From Gp1-AA122 sp036378535 (GTDB lineage Bacteria > Acidobacteriota > Terriglobia > Terriglobales > Acidobacteriaceae): DNA of 64,000 nt. Positions 27,299 to 34,671 of this stretch are shown piece by piece. The stretch covers positions 16,930 to 80,929 of the forward strand of contig DASUWH010000077.1 in assembly GCA_036378535.1 (NCBI GenBank), read 5' to 3'. Both the position numbers and the translations under genes were made by a program. The notes beneath the pieces are model-generated. The model searched no databases. It saw only the letters and a program-made list of their open reading frames with translations, and had not been told where the DNA came from. Position 1 is the first letter of the stretch, and each line of letters opens with the position of its first letter.

Positions 27299-28465
27299 CT
27301 ACGGTTTCCTTGCAGACTGGAGACCGGAAAGAAAGCGGGCCCTTTCCCGAAAAGAAATAGCATCTCGCACCCGCCGCATAGTGTCAAGGTAGAAGCTCAG
27401 GTTGTGAATGGTATTCAGGACCTGCGCCAACACTTCATTAGATGCATACAAGTGCCGTAGATAGGCCCGCGAATAGCGCGCACAAACCTGGCAGGAGCAG
27501 TTCGGATCGAGAGCAGCCTCATCGCCAGCATAACGCGCCTGCTTGATGGATATCTTCCCCTCCGACGTAAACAGCAAACCGTGGCGGGCGGCGCGGGTGG
27601 GCAGGACACAATCCATCATGTCGATACCCAGGCTGGCGTACTCAGCGATCTCCTCCGGCGTTCCTACTCCCATCAGGTACCGCGGCTTATCGTCAGGCAG
27701 ATGCTCGAGAGTGGCTTCCACCACCTCGCGCGTTACATGCCGGGGCTCACCAACACTGAGCCCGCCAATGGCATAGCCGGGAAACCCCATCTCGACTGTG
27801 CGCTGAGCCGATTCCTTCCGGAGTTGCAGATCCATGCCACCCTGAACAATCCCGAAAAGTGACTGCGTGTGCTCAGCCGACGTGGGGACCTCCGTCCCTA
27901 CGGGGGCGGAGCCCCAGGGCACCTCGTGCTTATGCTCTTCGAAATGCCGCTTCGAGCGCTCCGCCCAGCGTAGGGTCATCTCCATCGATGATCGAACCCG
28001 GTCCGGTTCAGCCGGATACTCGGTGCACTCGTCGAACGCCATGATGATGTCGGCTCCCAGGCCGATCTGCGCCGCCATGGCGCTTTCCGGAGTGAAGAGG
28101 TGCGAAGACCCGTCCAGATGCGAGCGGAACGTCACCCCCTCTTCCGTGACTTTCCTGAGTTCAGTGAGACTGAAAACCTGAAAACCACCGGAATCGGTGA
28201 GGATTGCTCGTGGCCACGACATGAATCGATGCAATCCGCCCAGCCTTCGAATCTGCTCGACTCCGGGCCTTAAATAGAGGTGATAAGTGTTGCCCAGCAG
28301 AATCTGGACCCCAAGCTCTTCGAGGATGTCCTGCGAGACACCTTTAACCGTCGCGGCCGTCCCTACCGGCATGAACACCGGAGTAGCGATCGCACCGTGC
28401 GGGGTAAGGAGCCGCCCAAGTCGCGCCGGACCGTCGGTGACCTCTAACTTAAATCGCAGTGACAT
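27299..28465 (-). CDS. tgt: tRNA-guanine transglycosylase with a repeat-encoded insert
   Basis: The protein has 388 residues. It contains TPVFMPVGTAATVKG, LTDSGGFQVFSL (catalytic Asp), GGLSVGEP and CVLPTRAARHG, with the zinc ligands CSCQVC near the end. It exchanges guanine for a queuosine precursor at tRNA position 34. Just before the conserved LFGIVQGG there are about 20 extra residues (EVPWGSAPVGTEVPTSA) whose DNA at 27880-27926 resembles the intergenic repeat family B, so this surface loop seems to come from a repeat. It leads the sec cluster. Confidence 0.92.
   Translation of the reverse strand: MSLRFKLEVTDGPARLGRLLTPHGAIATPVFMPVGTAATVKGVSQDILEELGVQILLGNTYHLYLRPGVEQIRRLGGLHRFMSWPRAILTDSGGFQVFSLTELRKVTEEGVTFRSHLDGSSHLFTPESAMAAQIGLGADIIMAFDECTEYPAEPDRVRSSMEMTLRWAERSKRHFEEHKHEVPWGSAPVGTEVPTSAEHTQSLFGIVQGGMDLQLRKESAQRTVEMGFPGYAIGGLSVGEPRHVTREVVEATLEHLPDDKPRYLMGVGTPEEIAEYASLGIDMMDCVLPTRAARHGLLFTSEGKISIKQARYAGDEAALDPNCSCQVCARYSRAYLRHLYASNEVLAQVLNTIHNLSFYLDTMRRVRDAISFRERARFLSGLQSARKP
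27880..27926. repeat. Repeat-like hairpin inside tgt
   Basis: GGGGACCTCCGTCCCTACGG then GGCGGAGCCCC gives an imperfect stem (GGGG-CTCCG with CGGAG-CCCC), flanked by CCAGGGCACCT. CGTAGGGACGG is the same start as the secD/yajC inverted repeat. It is in frame with tgt. Confidence 0.5.
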
Positions 28466-28526
28466 CTCTGAAATCTTAAATGAAACTCTGCCGGGCAGCC
28501 TGCGTGGGTAGCTGGTGTTTTTGTGC

Positions 28527-28997
28527 TCAGCTTTTCTTGATCTGTAACGGGATGATCTGTCCGCGTACCTTACCGCCTTCGACCGTCAATCTGCCGACGG
28601 TAACTGGCAACTTGAATCGTCTCGGCCCAGCGCTGCCGGGATTCAAATAGAGCACTCCGCTTCGAGTCTCCTGCTCGGGCTTATGACTGTGGCCGTAGAC
28701 AACCGCGGCAAAGCCTGAGGCCTCTGGTTTCAGATCCAACTCGGTCAGAATGTGCAGTACGTAAATGCAAATTCCGCCTGTTTCCAGTACCTCGCTTTTG
28801 GGCAGAGCGCGACCCCAGTCTCCATGATCAACATTTCCCCGCACCGCAGTTACAGGAGCAAGTTCGCCTAACCGGTCGAGGATTTCGGGATCACCCACAT
28901 CGCCCGCATGAATAATGTGGTCGGAGCCGCGTAACGCGTCGAGCGCCTCCGGACGGAGCAGACCGTGCGTGTCGGAGATTACGCCGATGGTCAGCAT
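28527..28997 (-). CDS. YfcE/MJ0936-type metallophosphoesterase
   Basis: The protein has 156 residues. Motifs in order are GVISDTHG, IIHAGDVGD, VRGNVDHGD and YGHSHKPEQ, the metal ligands of the calcineurin-like phosphoesterase fold of the small YfcE/MJ0936 group. One usual glycine-histidine motif reads YVLHILTEL, still with a histidine. The substrate is unknown, perhaps phosphodiesters. The start codon ATG at 28997 lies inside a heptad inverted-repeat arm that fills the gap to the upstream gene. Confidence 0.85.
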   Translation of the reverse strand: MLTIGVISDTHGLLRPEALDALRGSDHIIHAGDVGDPEILDRLGELAPVTAVRGNVDHGDWGRALPKSEVLETGGICIYVLHILTELDLKPEASGFAAVVYGHSHKPEQETRSGVLYLNPGSAGPRRFKLPVTVGRLTVEGGKVRGQIIPLQIKKS

Positions 28998-29116
28998 TCA
29001 GGATCTAGCAATCAGCATCCAGGCCGTTCGTTTCTGATTTTGATCAAGATTGTCATCCCGAGCGACGCGAGGGATCTCGGTTTTGCTGAATGCTGACGGC
29101 CGAGTGCTGGGTGCTA
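28990..29116. repeat. Heptad inverted-repeat element (h), enclosing a family A core
   Basis: The left arm 28990-29026 reads in 7-base steps CAGCATT, CAGGATC, TAGCAAT, CAGCATC. The right arm 29085-29117 reads GCTGAAT, GCTGACG, GCCGAGT, GCTGGGT, GCTATTT. The centre holds GTCATCCCGAGCGACGCGAG (29052-29080), a family A copy. The element spans exactly from the stop codon of the PEP-mutase-like gene to the start codon of the phosphoesterase gene. Confidence 0.75.
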
Positions 29117-29950
29117 TTTTCCCATTAACCCGTTCACTTCCGCATGTGCGGGCGCCCCTTCCAACAGCGAGTATGTCCCGGAAGTCTTCAGCTCTTCCGC
29201 CACTCTCCGCACCAGGCCGAGAGTGGCTCGCATCGGCCCGGAGCCTAAGCTAACACGCGCAACGCCCAGCTTCTCCAGTTCTGATGCCGATGGAGATCCA
29301 TAACCCGCGAGCATATTGACGGGGCACTTCAGATCATTGACGAGTCGCGCTATGATTTGCCGATCGCGCACACCCGGGATAAATACGCAGTCGGCTCCCG
29401 CATCGCGGTAGGCAAGCGCACGTTCGAGCACCAGGTCATAACGCCTTTCCGGCGTTCCTACAGCGTCGAGATAAACGTCAGTACGCGCGTTCAGGACCAG
29501 CAAAACCCCCGTCTTCATGGCCGTTTCGCGAATGGCACGAATTTTTTCAAGTTGTAGGGATAGATTGACGAGTGGGCGCTCCGGGTCACCGGTGCCGTCT
29601 TCAAAATTCATCCCCACCGCGCCCGCCTCAATCACACCATTGGCCGTCTCTGCCGCATCCTCCGGCCCATTTCCATACCCCGCCTCCGCGTCCGCCGTCA
29701 CCGGAACCTGAACTGCCTTCGCGATCCGCGCCACCCGCGCCAACATCTCTTCGCGAGAGATCTTCTGCCCGTCGGGGTAGCCCAGCGAGAAGGCCACACC
29801 GGCGCTGGTGGTAGCAATTGCCGGATAACCCGCTTCCTCGACAACTCGGGCGCTGGCAACATCCCACACATTGGGCAGCAGCAGGATCTTCGGTCCGTGA
29901 TGAAGCTGGCGAAAGGTAAGCGCTTTGTGCTTCTGATCTTCGATGGTCAA
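29114..29950 (-). CDS. Isocitrate lyase/PEP mutase superfamily enzyme
   Basis: The protein has 278 residues. Signatures are LLPNVWDVASARVVEEAG, TTSAGVAFSLGYPDG, VTADAEAGYGN (metal-binding acidic cluster), GMNFEDGTG and NARTDVYLD. It belongs to the oxaloacetate-decarboxylase/carboxyphosphonoenolpyruvate mutase group that cleaves or rearranges C-C or C-P bonds of 2-oxo acids. It lacks the KKCGH catalytic motif of true isocitrate lyase. Exact chemistry is unassigned. It is read in one direction with the thioesterase-like gene 38 bases upstream. Confidence 0.8.
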   Translation of the reverse strand: MTIEDQKHKALTFRQLHHGPKILLLPNVWDVASARVVEEAGYPAIATTSAGVAFSLGYPDGQKISREEMLARVARIAKAVQVPVTADAEAGYGNGPEDAAETANGVIEAGAVGMNFEDGTGDPERPLVNLSLQLEKIRAIRETAMKTGVLLVLNARTDVYLDAVGTPERRYDLVLERALAYRDAGADCVFIPGVRDRQIIARLVNDLKCPVNMLAGYGSPSASELEKLGVARVSLGSGPMRATLGLVRRVAEELKTSGTYSLLEGAPAHAEVNGLMGK

Positions 29951-29988
29951 GGTCTCGGCTCTCAGCTAGCGATAGCTCACTCCGTTGA

Positions 29989-30393
29989 TTACTGAGCCTT
30001 ATTCTTGGTTCTATTTATTTTCGCCAAAAACTTGCTTGTGCTCACTACTGCCCGCGTCACCGTACCACGGCCGATCTCTTGCGAATCGTCCCGGGCGGAA
30101 ACTCGCAACACGTAGAACCGTCCGTCGAACGATTCGAGCACCGCCTGCGCCTCGATAGTCGCGCCCACTCCGCTCGCGGCATGATGTTCGATGTCGATGG
30201 CTGTCCCTACGGTAATTTCGCCGGCCTCGCAGTATGGCTGCAGAGCGTGGAACGCTGCCACTTCCATGAGTCGAATCATGTCAGGAGTGGAATAAACCGG
30301 TGGAAGTTGTGGATGATGAGCGGTCAACGTGTGCTGAAATTCGACGCTCTGCCTCGCCTCTCCGCTCGCGCCAATCGGAATTTCCTTTGCCAT
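29989..30393 (-). CDS. Hotdog-fold thioesterase, FlK-like
   Basis: The protein has 134 residues. TLTAHHPQLPPVYSTPDMI, LMEVAAFHAL and VGTAIDIEHHAASGVG follow the layout of fluoroacetyl-CoA thioesterase-like (FlK) hotdog proteins, where Thr, Glu and His form the active site. ESFDGRFYVLRVSA and GRGTVTRAVV complete the sheet. It probably hydrolyses a small acyl-CoA or acts as an acyl carrier in housekeeping; specificity for fluoroacetate is not implied. Confidence 0.75.
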   Translation of the reverse strand: MAKEIPIGASGEARQSVEFQHTLTAHHPQLPPVYSTPDMIRLMEVAAFHALQPYCEAGEITVGTAIDIEHHAASGVGATIEAQAVLESFDGRFYVLRVSARDDSQEIGRGTVTRAVVSTSKFLAKINRTKNKAQ

Positions 30394-30413
30394 TCCAGAC
30401 TCCAGACAATAAA

Positions 30414-30440
30414 GCCCATGACCAGCAGATGGTCATGGGC
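30414..30440 (-). terminator. Terminator after CADD-like gene
   Basis: GCCCATGACC and GGTCATGGGC form a perfect 10-base stem with a 7-base loop, followed on the minus strand by TTTATTGT. It lies 19 bases beyond the CADD-like stop and ahead of the thioesterase gene. Confidence 0.75.
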
Positions 30441-30459
30441 AAGAGTCGCGCCCTTGCAC

Positions 30460-31161
30460 TCAGGCCGCGATTCGCGATTGCCGCCCTTCCTCGATGCCAT
30501 CCAAGGCTTTCCAAAGAGCGCGTGCTGCTTGCTCTCCCGACTCGAGTGCAGCCTCGACATTCTGCGGATTCAGTTGCAAACGTTTTCCCAGCTGCTGCCG
30601 CCACACGTTCGTATGAAAAACGTCGGCGGTGGTGTGCAGGGTGAAGTATGCACAAGTTTTCGCATCCGCACCGTACATCTCACGCAGGCCGCGCGCTTTC
30701 TCCTTGGCCACTCGCGGAATCTGCGACTCGTAAGCATAGAAGGCAGCGAGCGCCTCTTCCTCTAAGCCTTGGCTGGCGACCTCAGAGTAGTGATTGATCA
30801 AGGCCTTGATTTCTGCAACGGGTTGCCGAAGCGCTCGTCGGCTCGCGCCCATTCCTTCGGCGAAATCTAGCCACAATTCCGAGTGCGGAGCCTCAGGCTC
30901 GCCAAAGCTGTTTTCGCCGCCGTTTTCCTCGGTCATGTTGGTCAGGACGGCGCGGCGCAATTCGCCTTCCGGCAGCCGCATGCCAAATTCAGCCAGGTAA
31001 CTGGGGAATGCTTTCACATGATGGTAGTAAATCTCGGCATATTCGCGCAGATCGTCGCGCGTCAGTTTGCCGGCGGCCCAGGCTTGGTAAAAAGGATGGC
31101 AAAGCAGGTCGTGTTTGGCGATACGTGCGTCAAGCTCTTGAAAGAATTCCTCACTCGTCAT
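30460..31161 (-). CDS. CADD-family di-iron protein (PqqC/TenA fold), putative para-aminobenzoate synthesis
   Basis: The protein has 233 residues, fully helical, with the haem-oxygenase-like fold. It has a HPFYQAWAAGKL opening, EENGGENSFGE, FYAYESQIPRVAKEKARG and TLHTTADVFHT, which resemble the CADD family. Chlamydia CADD is a self-sacrificing enzyme that makes para-aminobenzoate for folate from one of its own tyrosines using a di-metal site. Candidate metal ligands here are Glu79 or Glu83, His93, Glu145, His176, Asp180 and His183. Whether the sacrificial tyrosine and lysine are kept (Tyr25 and Lys153 are candidates) needs alignment. Confidence 0.75.
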   Translation of the reverse strand: MTSEEFFQELDARIAKHDLLCHPFYQAWAAGKLTRDDLREYAEIYYHHVKAFPSYLAEFGMRLPEGELRRAVLTNMTEENGGENSFGEPEAPHSELWLDFAEGMGASRRALRQPVAEIKALINHYSEVASQGLEEEALAAFYAYESQIPRVAKEKARGLREMYGADAKTCAYFTLHTTADVFHTNVWRQQLGKRLQLNPQNVEAALESGEQAARALWKALDGIEEGRQSRIAA

Positions 31162-31256
31162 TCTGAATCCCCTTTTGAGAGTTGAGGAACATAGTATAGG
31201 AGACGGTCGGTCGCAGTCAGCAGCACGCAGTGAATCCTGGTCGAAGCACCAACGTC

Positions 31257-31262
31257 TATAAT
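31257..31262 (+). promoter_or_regulatory. Consensus -10 box upstream of the selenocysteine peroxiredoxin
   Basis: TATAAT is a perfect -10 box 45 bases before the ATG at 31307. No clear -35 lies at the right distance, so the promoter would be of moderate strength or need an activator. AGGAG at 31297-31301 is a well-placed ribosome site. Confidence 0.4.
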
Positions 31263-31306
31263 GCTAATTCCTTATTATCAGTGAGCATTCGACCACAGGA
31301 GTTTGG

Positions 31307-31795
31307 ATGGCCTTAAAAGTTGGAGACCCAGCCCCCGATTTCGAACTGCCGGCGGTAACCGGGGAGCGCAGGCATTCTGTGCGTTTGCGCGATTACCTGG
31401 GCAAGCACAATGTCGTGATTACGTTCCATCCCGTGGACTGGACCCCGACTTGAGCCGCGCAGGTGCCCGAACTCAGCTCCCGCCGGGAGCAGTTTGCGGC
31501 GCTCAATGCCCAGGTTCTGGACATCAGCGTTGATTCAATTTCCAGCCATATCGCGTGGCAGAAGAAAGAAATCGGAATGATGGACATTCCCCTGTGTGCG
31601 GATTTCTTCCCGCACGCCGAGGTAACGAACCAGTTCGGAATATTGCGCCAAGCAGCGCCCGTGCCCGGAATAAGCGAGCGGGCCGCATTCATCGTGGACA
31701 AGACAGGCAGGATCGCCTTCGCCCAAGTTTATGCTCTGGACGAACTGCCGGATATGGACGAGATTTTCGCGGCATTGAAGAAACTTAGGGCTTAG
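31307..31795 (+). CDS. Peroxiredoxin (AhpC/TSA) with selenocysteine (TGA codon 49) at the peroxidatic site
   Basis: The frame from ATG 31307 to the stop at 31793-31795 encodes 162 residues if TGA at 31451-31453 is read through. AGGAG sits five bases before the ATG. The protein starts MALKVGDPAPDFELPAVTG, then HPVDWTPT-TGA-AAQVPEL. In peroxiredoxins this is the P-x3-T-x2-Cys signature, so the TGA falls exactly on the peroxidatic cysteine. The frame continues through FIVDKTGRIAFAQ to the end without damage. A stem-loop 28 bases after the TGA fits bacterial SECIS rules. It should reduce peroxides with a selenol. The alternative is a single nonsense mutation. It is divergent from the CADD-like gene. 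Confidence 0.85.
31470..31494 (+). promoter_or_regulatory. Candidate bacterial SECIS element
   Basis: GCTCCC (31476-31481) pairs with GGGAGC (31485-31490) around a 3-base loop GCC. AACT (31470-31473) pairs with AGTT (31491-31494) below a 2-base bulge. The loop begins with G and starts 28 bases after the TGA. Published bacterial SECIS criteria ask for an apical loop of 3-14 bases with a G in its first two positions, 16-37 bases from TGA. All are met. Confidence 0.7.
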
Positions 31796-31806
31796 AAACC
31801 CCGCGA

Positions 31807-34551
31807 CTAGAGTGCGGCCGTGTCTAAAATGTAGACGGTCTGGCTTGCGGTGAGGACCAGCAACCGCTTTCCATCGACGGAGAATAACTTGAATAAGATC
31901 GGGTCCGAGAAAACATACTCCCCCCGCAATTCCGAGGTTGCTAGATCGTAAAGTTTCAGGTGTCCGACCTCATCGTCGAGCGCGAGTAAATTGCTGCTGG
32001 GGGACGCACTCGGGCCGCGTCCAAAGAAGTGTCCCATTTCCTTTCCGTCAGCAAAGCGATAGGTCAATACCTGATTATTGCGCGCGGAAACGACCAGCCA
32101 ATTGCCGGCGAGGAAGGTATACTCCACGCTGAATGAACCTTTGTTTGTGTTGATGCGGACTTCGCCAAGCGTTGCATCCGTTTTCAGGTCCTTAAGCTCG
32201 CAAAAGTAATCCCGATCTCCACCCTGATTCTTCAGCTGGGGGTAGTGTTGCAGCTCACTACGTCCGCCATCGCTCGCTACTGGCCATGTTAGGAGGACGT
32301 TGCCTCCAGAAAATGATAAGTCAGGGAGTTCATAAGGGAAATGGTGCTTCCCGATTACGCGTCCGTCGTGGATATCCTGAATCTCTAGGTCTGCATCATT
32401 GAATTGGCGGAATTGCCCTTTTTTCGGCTTCGTCACTAACAGATAGTGGCCATATTGCGCAGCTATGACATCCCCGATTTTGTAGCCTTCGAGTGCCACG
32501 CCCGCCCTCGGATCCAGGCGCACAATCTGCCGATCGACTTCCTCGAATTTCGGCACGTCGACATAGAAGATTTGATCCGGTCCGACCCAGGCGCCACGGA
32601 AACTGCGCAACTCCATGGTTCGGATGTTGTGTGAGATATCCCAGACCGCGCCACGTGCGCGATTCGACATTGCCAGCCACTCGAAATCCGGCGAAACAGC
32701 TGCCGCCTTTAGCGAGCCGAGTCGCGCCTGCGGCAGCTTGACAATCGCCTGTGGTTCCGATTTTTCCAGAGCGTATATGGCCAGCTCCCCGGTCAAACGC
32801 TCGCTTATCAGCATGCGCTCGTAAACATCTGCGGCAATTGATTTGAATTCCAGTGGGAGTGATCCCGTTTTCACGTCAAGCAGGCCCCACGGCCGATTCC
32901 TCAGTGGACCGACAAAAACATGGTCACCTTTCGCAACTGAGCGTATCCGAATACCGTTAGCAAATTTGAGTTGGCCGATTCGCTCTCCTCCAGGAAAACG
33001 CAATATCGGCGACTTTTCCGGGGCCGAAGTCTGAATCCCGGTGATACGATCCGGGCCCAGGAAGGCAAAGCTTTCCTTTAGGACGTCCCTGATAGTTCCC
33101 GGCAGGGAGAGCTCGCGTTGGCTACCGAGATCCCAGGCGAAGAGAGCACCCCAGGCTCCCGCCAGAAAGTAGCGGCCGTCGGGTGAAAAATGCATTTCTA
33201 CGAAACGCCCGTCTTCTTTTCCGATCGCAAGGTTGAATAGAACAATCTTACCGAGCAAGGTCAAATCGACGAAAGACCTCTTGGTGGCCAAAGTAGTCCC
33301 GGAGGCAATTGCGACCAACGAGAGCTGAAGTCCCTCATCCAGGCATGCTAGGACGGCACCATCCGGCGAAAGCTCGCTTTGCACGCAGGGGTGCAGTAGC
33401 GCGAGTTCATGAACTGAGGTGCGCTTCTGCTCCGCAATAGACCAGCTTTCGACCCGGAGAGCGCGGTTATGGAAAACTATGAATTGAGAGTCCGGAGTAA
33501 ATTTCGCGTCCAGGGCATCCACTGCCGGTATATAGAACAGGACTGCCAAAGGCTCGCGAGTGAGCACATGGATGCCTCCCTCGTCCTGGGCGAGGATGTA
33601 CTTACTGTCTGGGCTGAAATGCAGATTGGAAATGTCTGGGCGTAAGGGCAGTGACAGCGTCTGCTTTAACAACAACCCGGGTAGAGACTCTTTAGCTCGT
33701 GCATCTACATAATTGATTACTTCCGTCTGCCACTTGGAAAATTCTTCGGTGTGCGAGCGGGAGGGGATATCAGCGCAGCCCGGGGGTAAAGCGGAAACGT
33801 TTTTCAGCATTTCTCCAAGCCGCCGCTGCGCTGGCGTGATCTCAAGAAACAAGCGGGCTAACCAGCCTCCAGTTTTCCCCCGAGTCTGCTGAAAACGGTC
33901 CCACAGGTCGACGTAAGCGTGGGGGGCATAGCCGGCGCGAGCCATGGCGTACAATCCGACCTGATCAGCCGTGTACTGTTCCTTTTCCTCGTTGGGCGAG
34001 TTCTTCGGCGGCTTACGGGCTCCATTTTCCATAAGCTGGTGAAATTTAAGGAAGATATCCGCTCGATCACCAACCTGGGTTACTCCTAGCACCTCCCTCA
34101 GACGCCGAGTTATCGCAATCGCGGTTTGATGGGTAACAATGTGCCCTAACTCATGAGCTACCACGCCGGCCAGTTCATCATCCGTTCCGGCCAGCGCAAC
34201 CAGCTTGCGTGAAACATAGACTCGACCCCCAGTAATGCTAAATGCGTTTACCTCCGGCAATTCGACTAGGTAAAAGCGGAACTTCATCTTTGTTGCTGGC
34301 AGGTGCTGAACAATGCGGTCACCAATCGTGCGCAGATAGGAAGTTAAATTGTCGTTCTCAATAATCCGAAGATTCTGAGCAATGCTTTCCGCCATTGCAT
34401 CTCCCAGGTCGATTTCCTGTTGATCGGAGAAGATATTCGTTGGCGGGCCAACTGGTTGGATCGCGGGCGGCAGCGGGCAGGTCTCCTGCGCGTAGGCAAG
34501 CGCCGCCCAAAGGAAAAGAGGCAATGTTATGCCCGCCTTGGCTAATCTCAT
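31807..34551 (-). CDS. M48-family metalloprotease fused to a C-terminal beta-propeller
   Basis: The protein has 914 residues and a signal peptide (cleavage near AYAQE). Residues about 40-265 are an M48 peptidase with VVAHELGHIVTHQ, the HExxH zinc site, and EEKEQYTADQVGLYAMARAG carrying the third ligand region (Glu and Asp). From about 310 to the end are repeated WD40-like blades: NLHFSPDSKYILA, DAKFTPDSQFIVF, EMHFSPDGRYFLA, SPDFEWLAM and LFSVDGKRLLVL. A periplasmic BepA-like protease normally carries TPR repeats; here a propeller replaces them. It is convergent with the peroxiredoxin, 11 bases apart. Confidence 0.85.
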   Translation of the reverse strand: MRLAKAGITLPLFLWAALAYAQETCPLPPAIQPVGPPTNIFSDQQEIDLGDAMAESIAQNLRIIENDNLTSYLRTIGDRIVQHLPATKMKFRFYLVELPEVNAFSITGGRVYVSRKLVALAGTDDELAGVVAHELGHIVTHQTAIAITRRLREVLGVTQVGDRADIFLKFHQLMENGARKPPKNSPNEEKEQYTADQVGLYAMARAGYAPHAYVDLWDRFQQTRGKTGGWLARLFLEITPAQRRLGEMLKNVSALPPGCADIPSRSHTEEFSKWQTEVINYVDARAKESLPGLLLKQTLSLPLRPDISNLHFSPDSKYILAQDEGGIHVLTREPLAVLFYIPAVDALDAKFTPDSQFIVFHNRALRVESWSIAEQKRTSVHELALLHPCVQSELSPDGAVLACLDEGLQLSLVAIASGTTLATKRSFVDLTLLGKIVLFNLAIGKEDGRFVEMHFSPDGRYFLAGAWGALFAWDLGSQRELSLPGTIRDVLKESFAFLGPDRITGIQTSAPEKSPILRFPGGERIGQLKFANGIRIRSVAKGDHVFVGPLRNRPWGLLDVKTGSLPLEFKSIAADVYERMLISERLTGELAIYALEKSEPQAIVKLPQARLGSLKAAAVSPDFEWLAMSNRARGAVWDISHNIRTMELRSFRGAWVGPDQIFYVDVPKFEEVDRQIVRLDPRAGVALEGYKIGDVIAAQYGHYLLVTKPKKGQFRQFNDADLEIQDIHDGRVIGKHHFPYELPDLSFSGGNVLLTWPVASDGGRSELQHYPQLKNQGGDRDYFCELKDLKTDATLGEVRINTNKGSFSVEYTFLAGNWLVVSARNNQVLTYRFADGKEMGHFFGRGPSASPSSNLLALDDEVGHLKLYDLATSELRGEYVFSDPILFKLFSVDGKRLLVLTASQTVYILDTAAL

Positions 34552-34671
34552 AAGCAGGCTAAAGATAACCCGAATGGGATAAAAATGCGACGAAAAGCAA
34601 CTCTACAGCCGGTAGTTACTTCCCACAATTGAACTAATTCAAATATTTGGACAGACTCGCACGAAATTATC

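Noticed and set aside
28335..28360. GGCCGTCCCTACC in the 5' part of tgt, similar to family B
   Set aside because: It codes for the universally conserved VGTAATVKG of Tgt, so similarity to the repeat is coincidental.
31303..31533. Two separate ORFs in the peroxiredoxin region (31303-31533 in another frame, and 31463-31795)
   Set aside because: The first is out of frame with the peroxiredoxin fold; the second is only the part after the TGA. One 162-codon frame through the TGA explains all conserved motifs.
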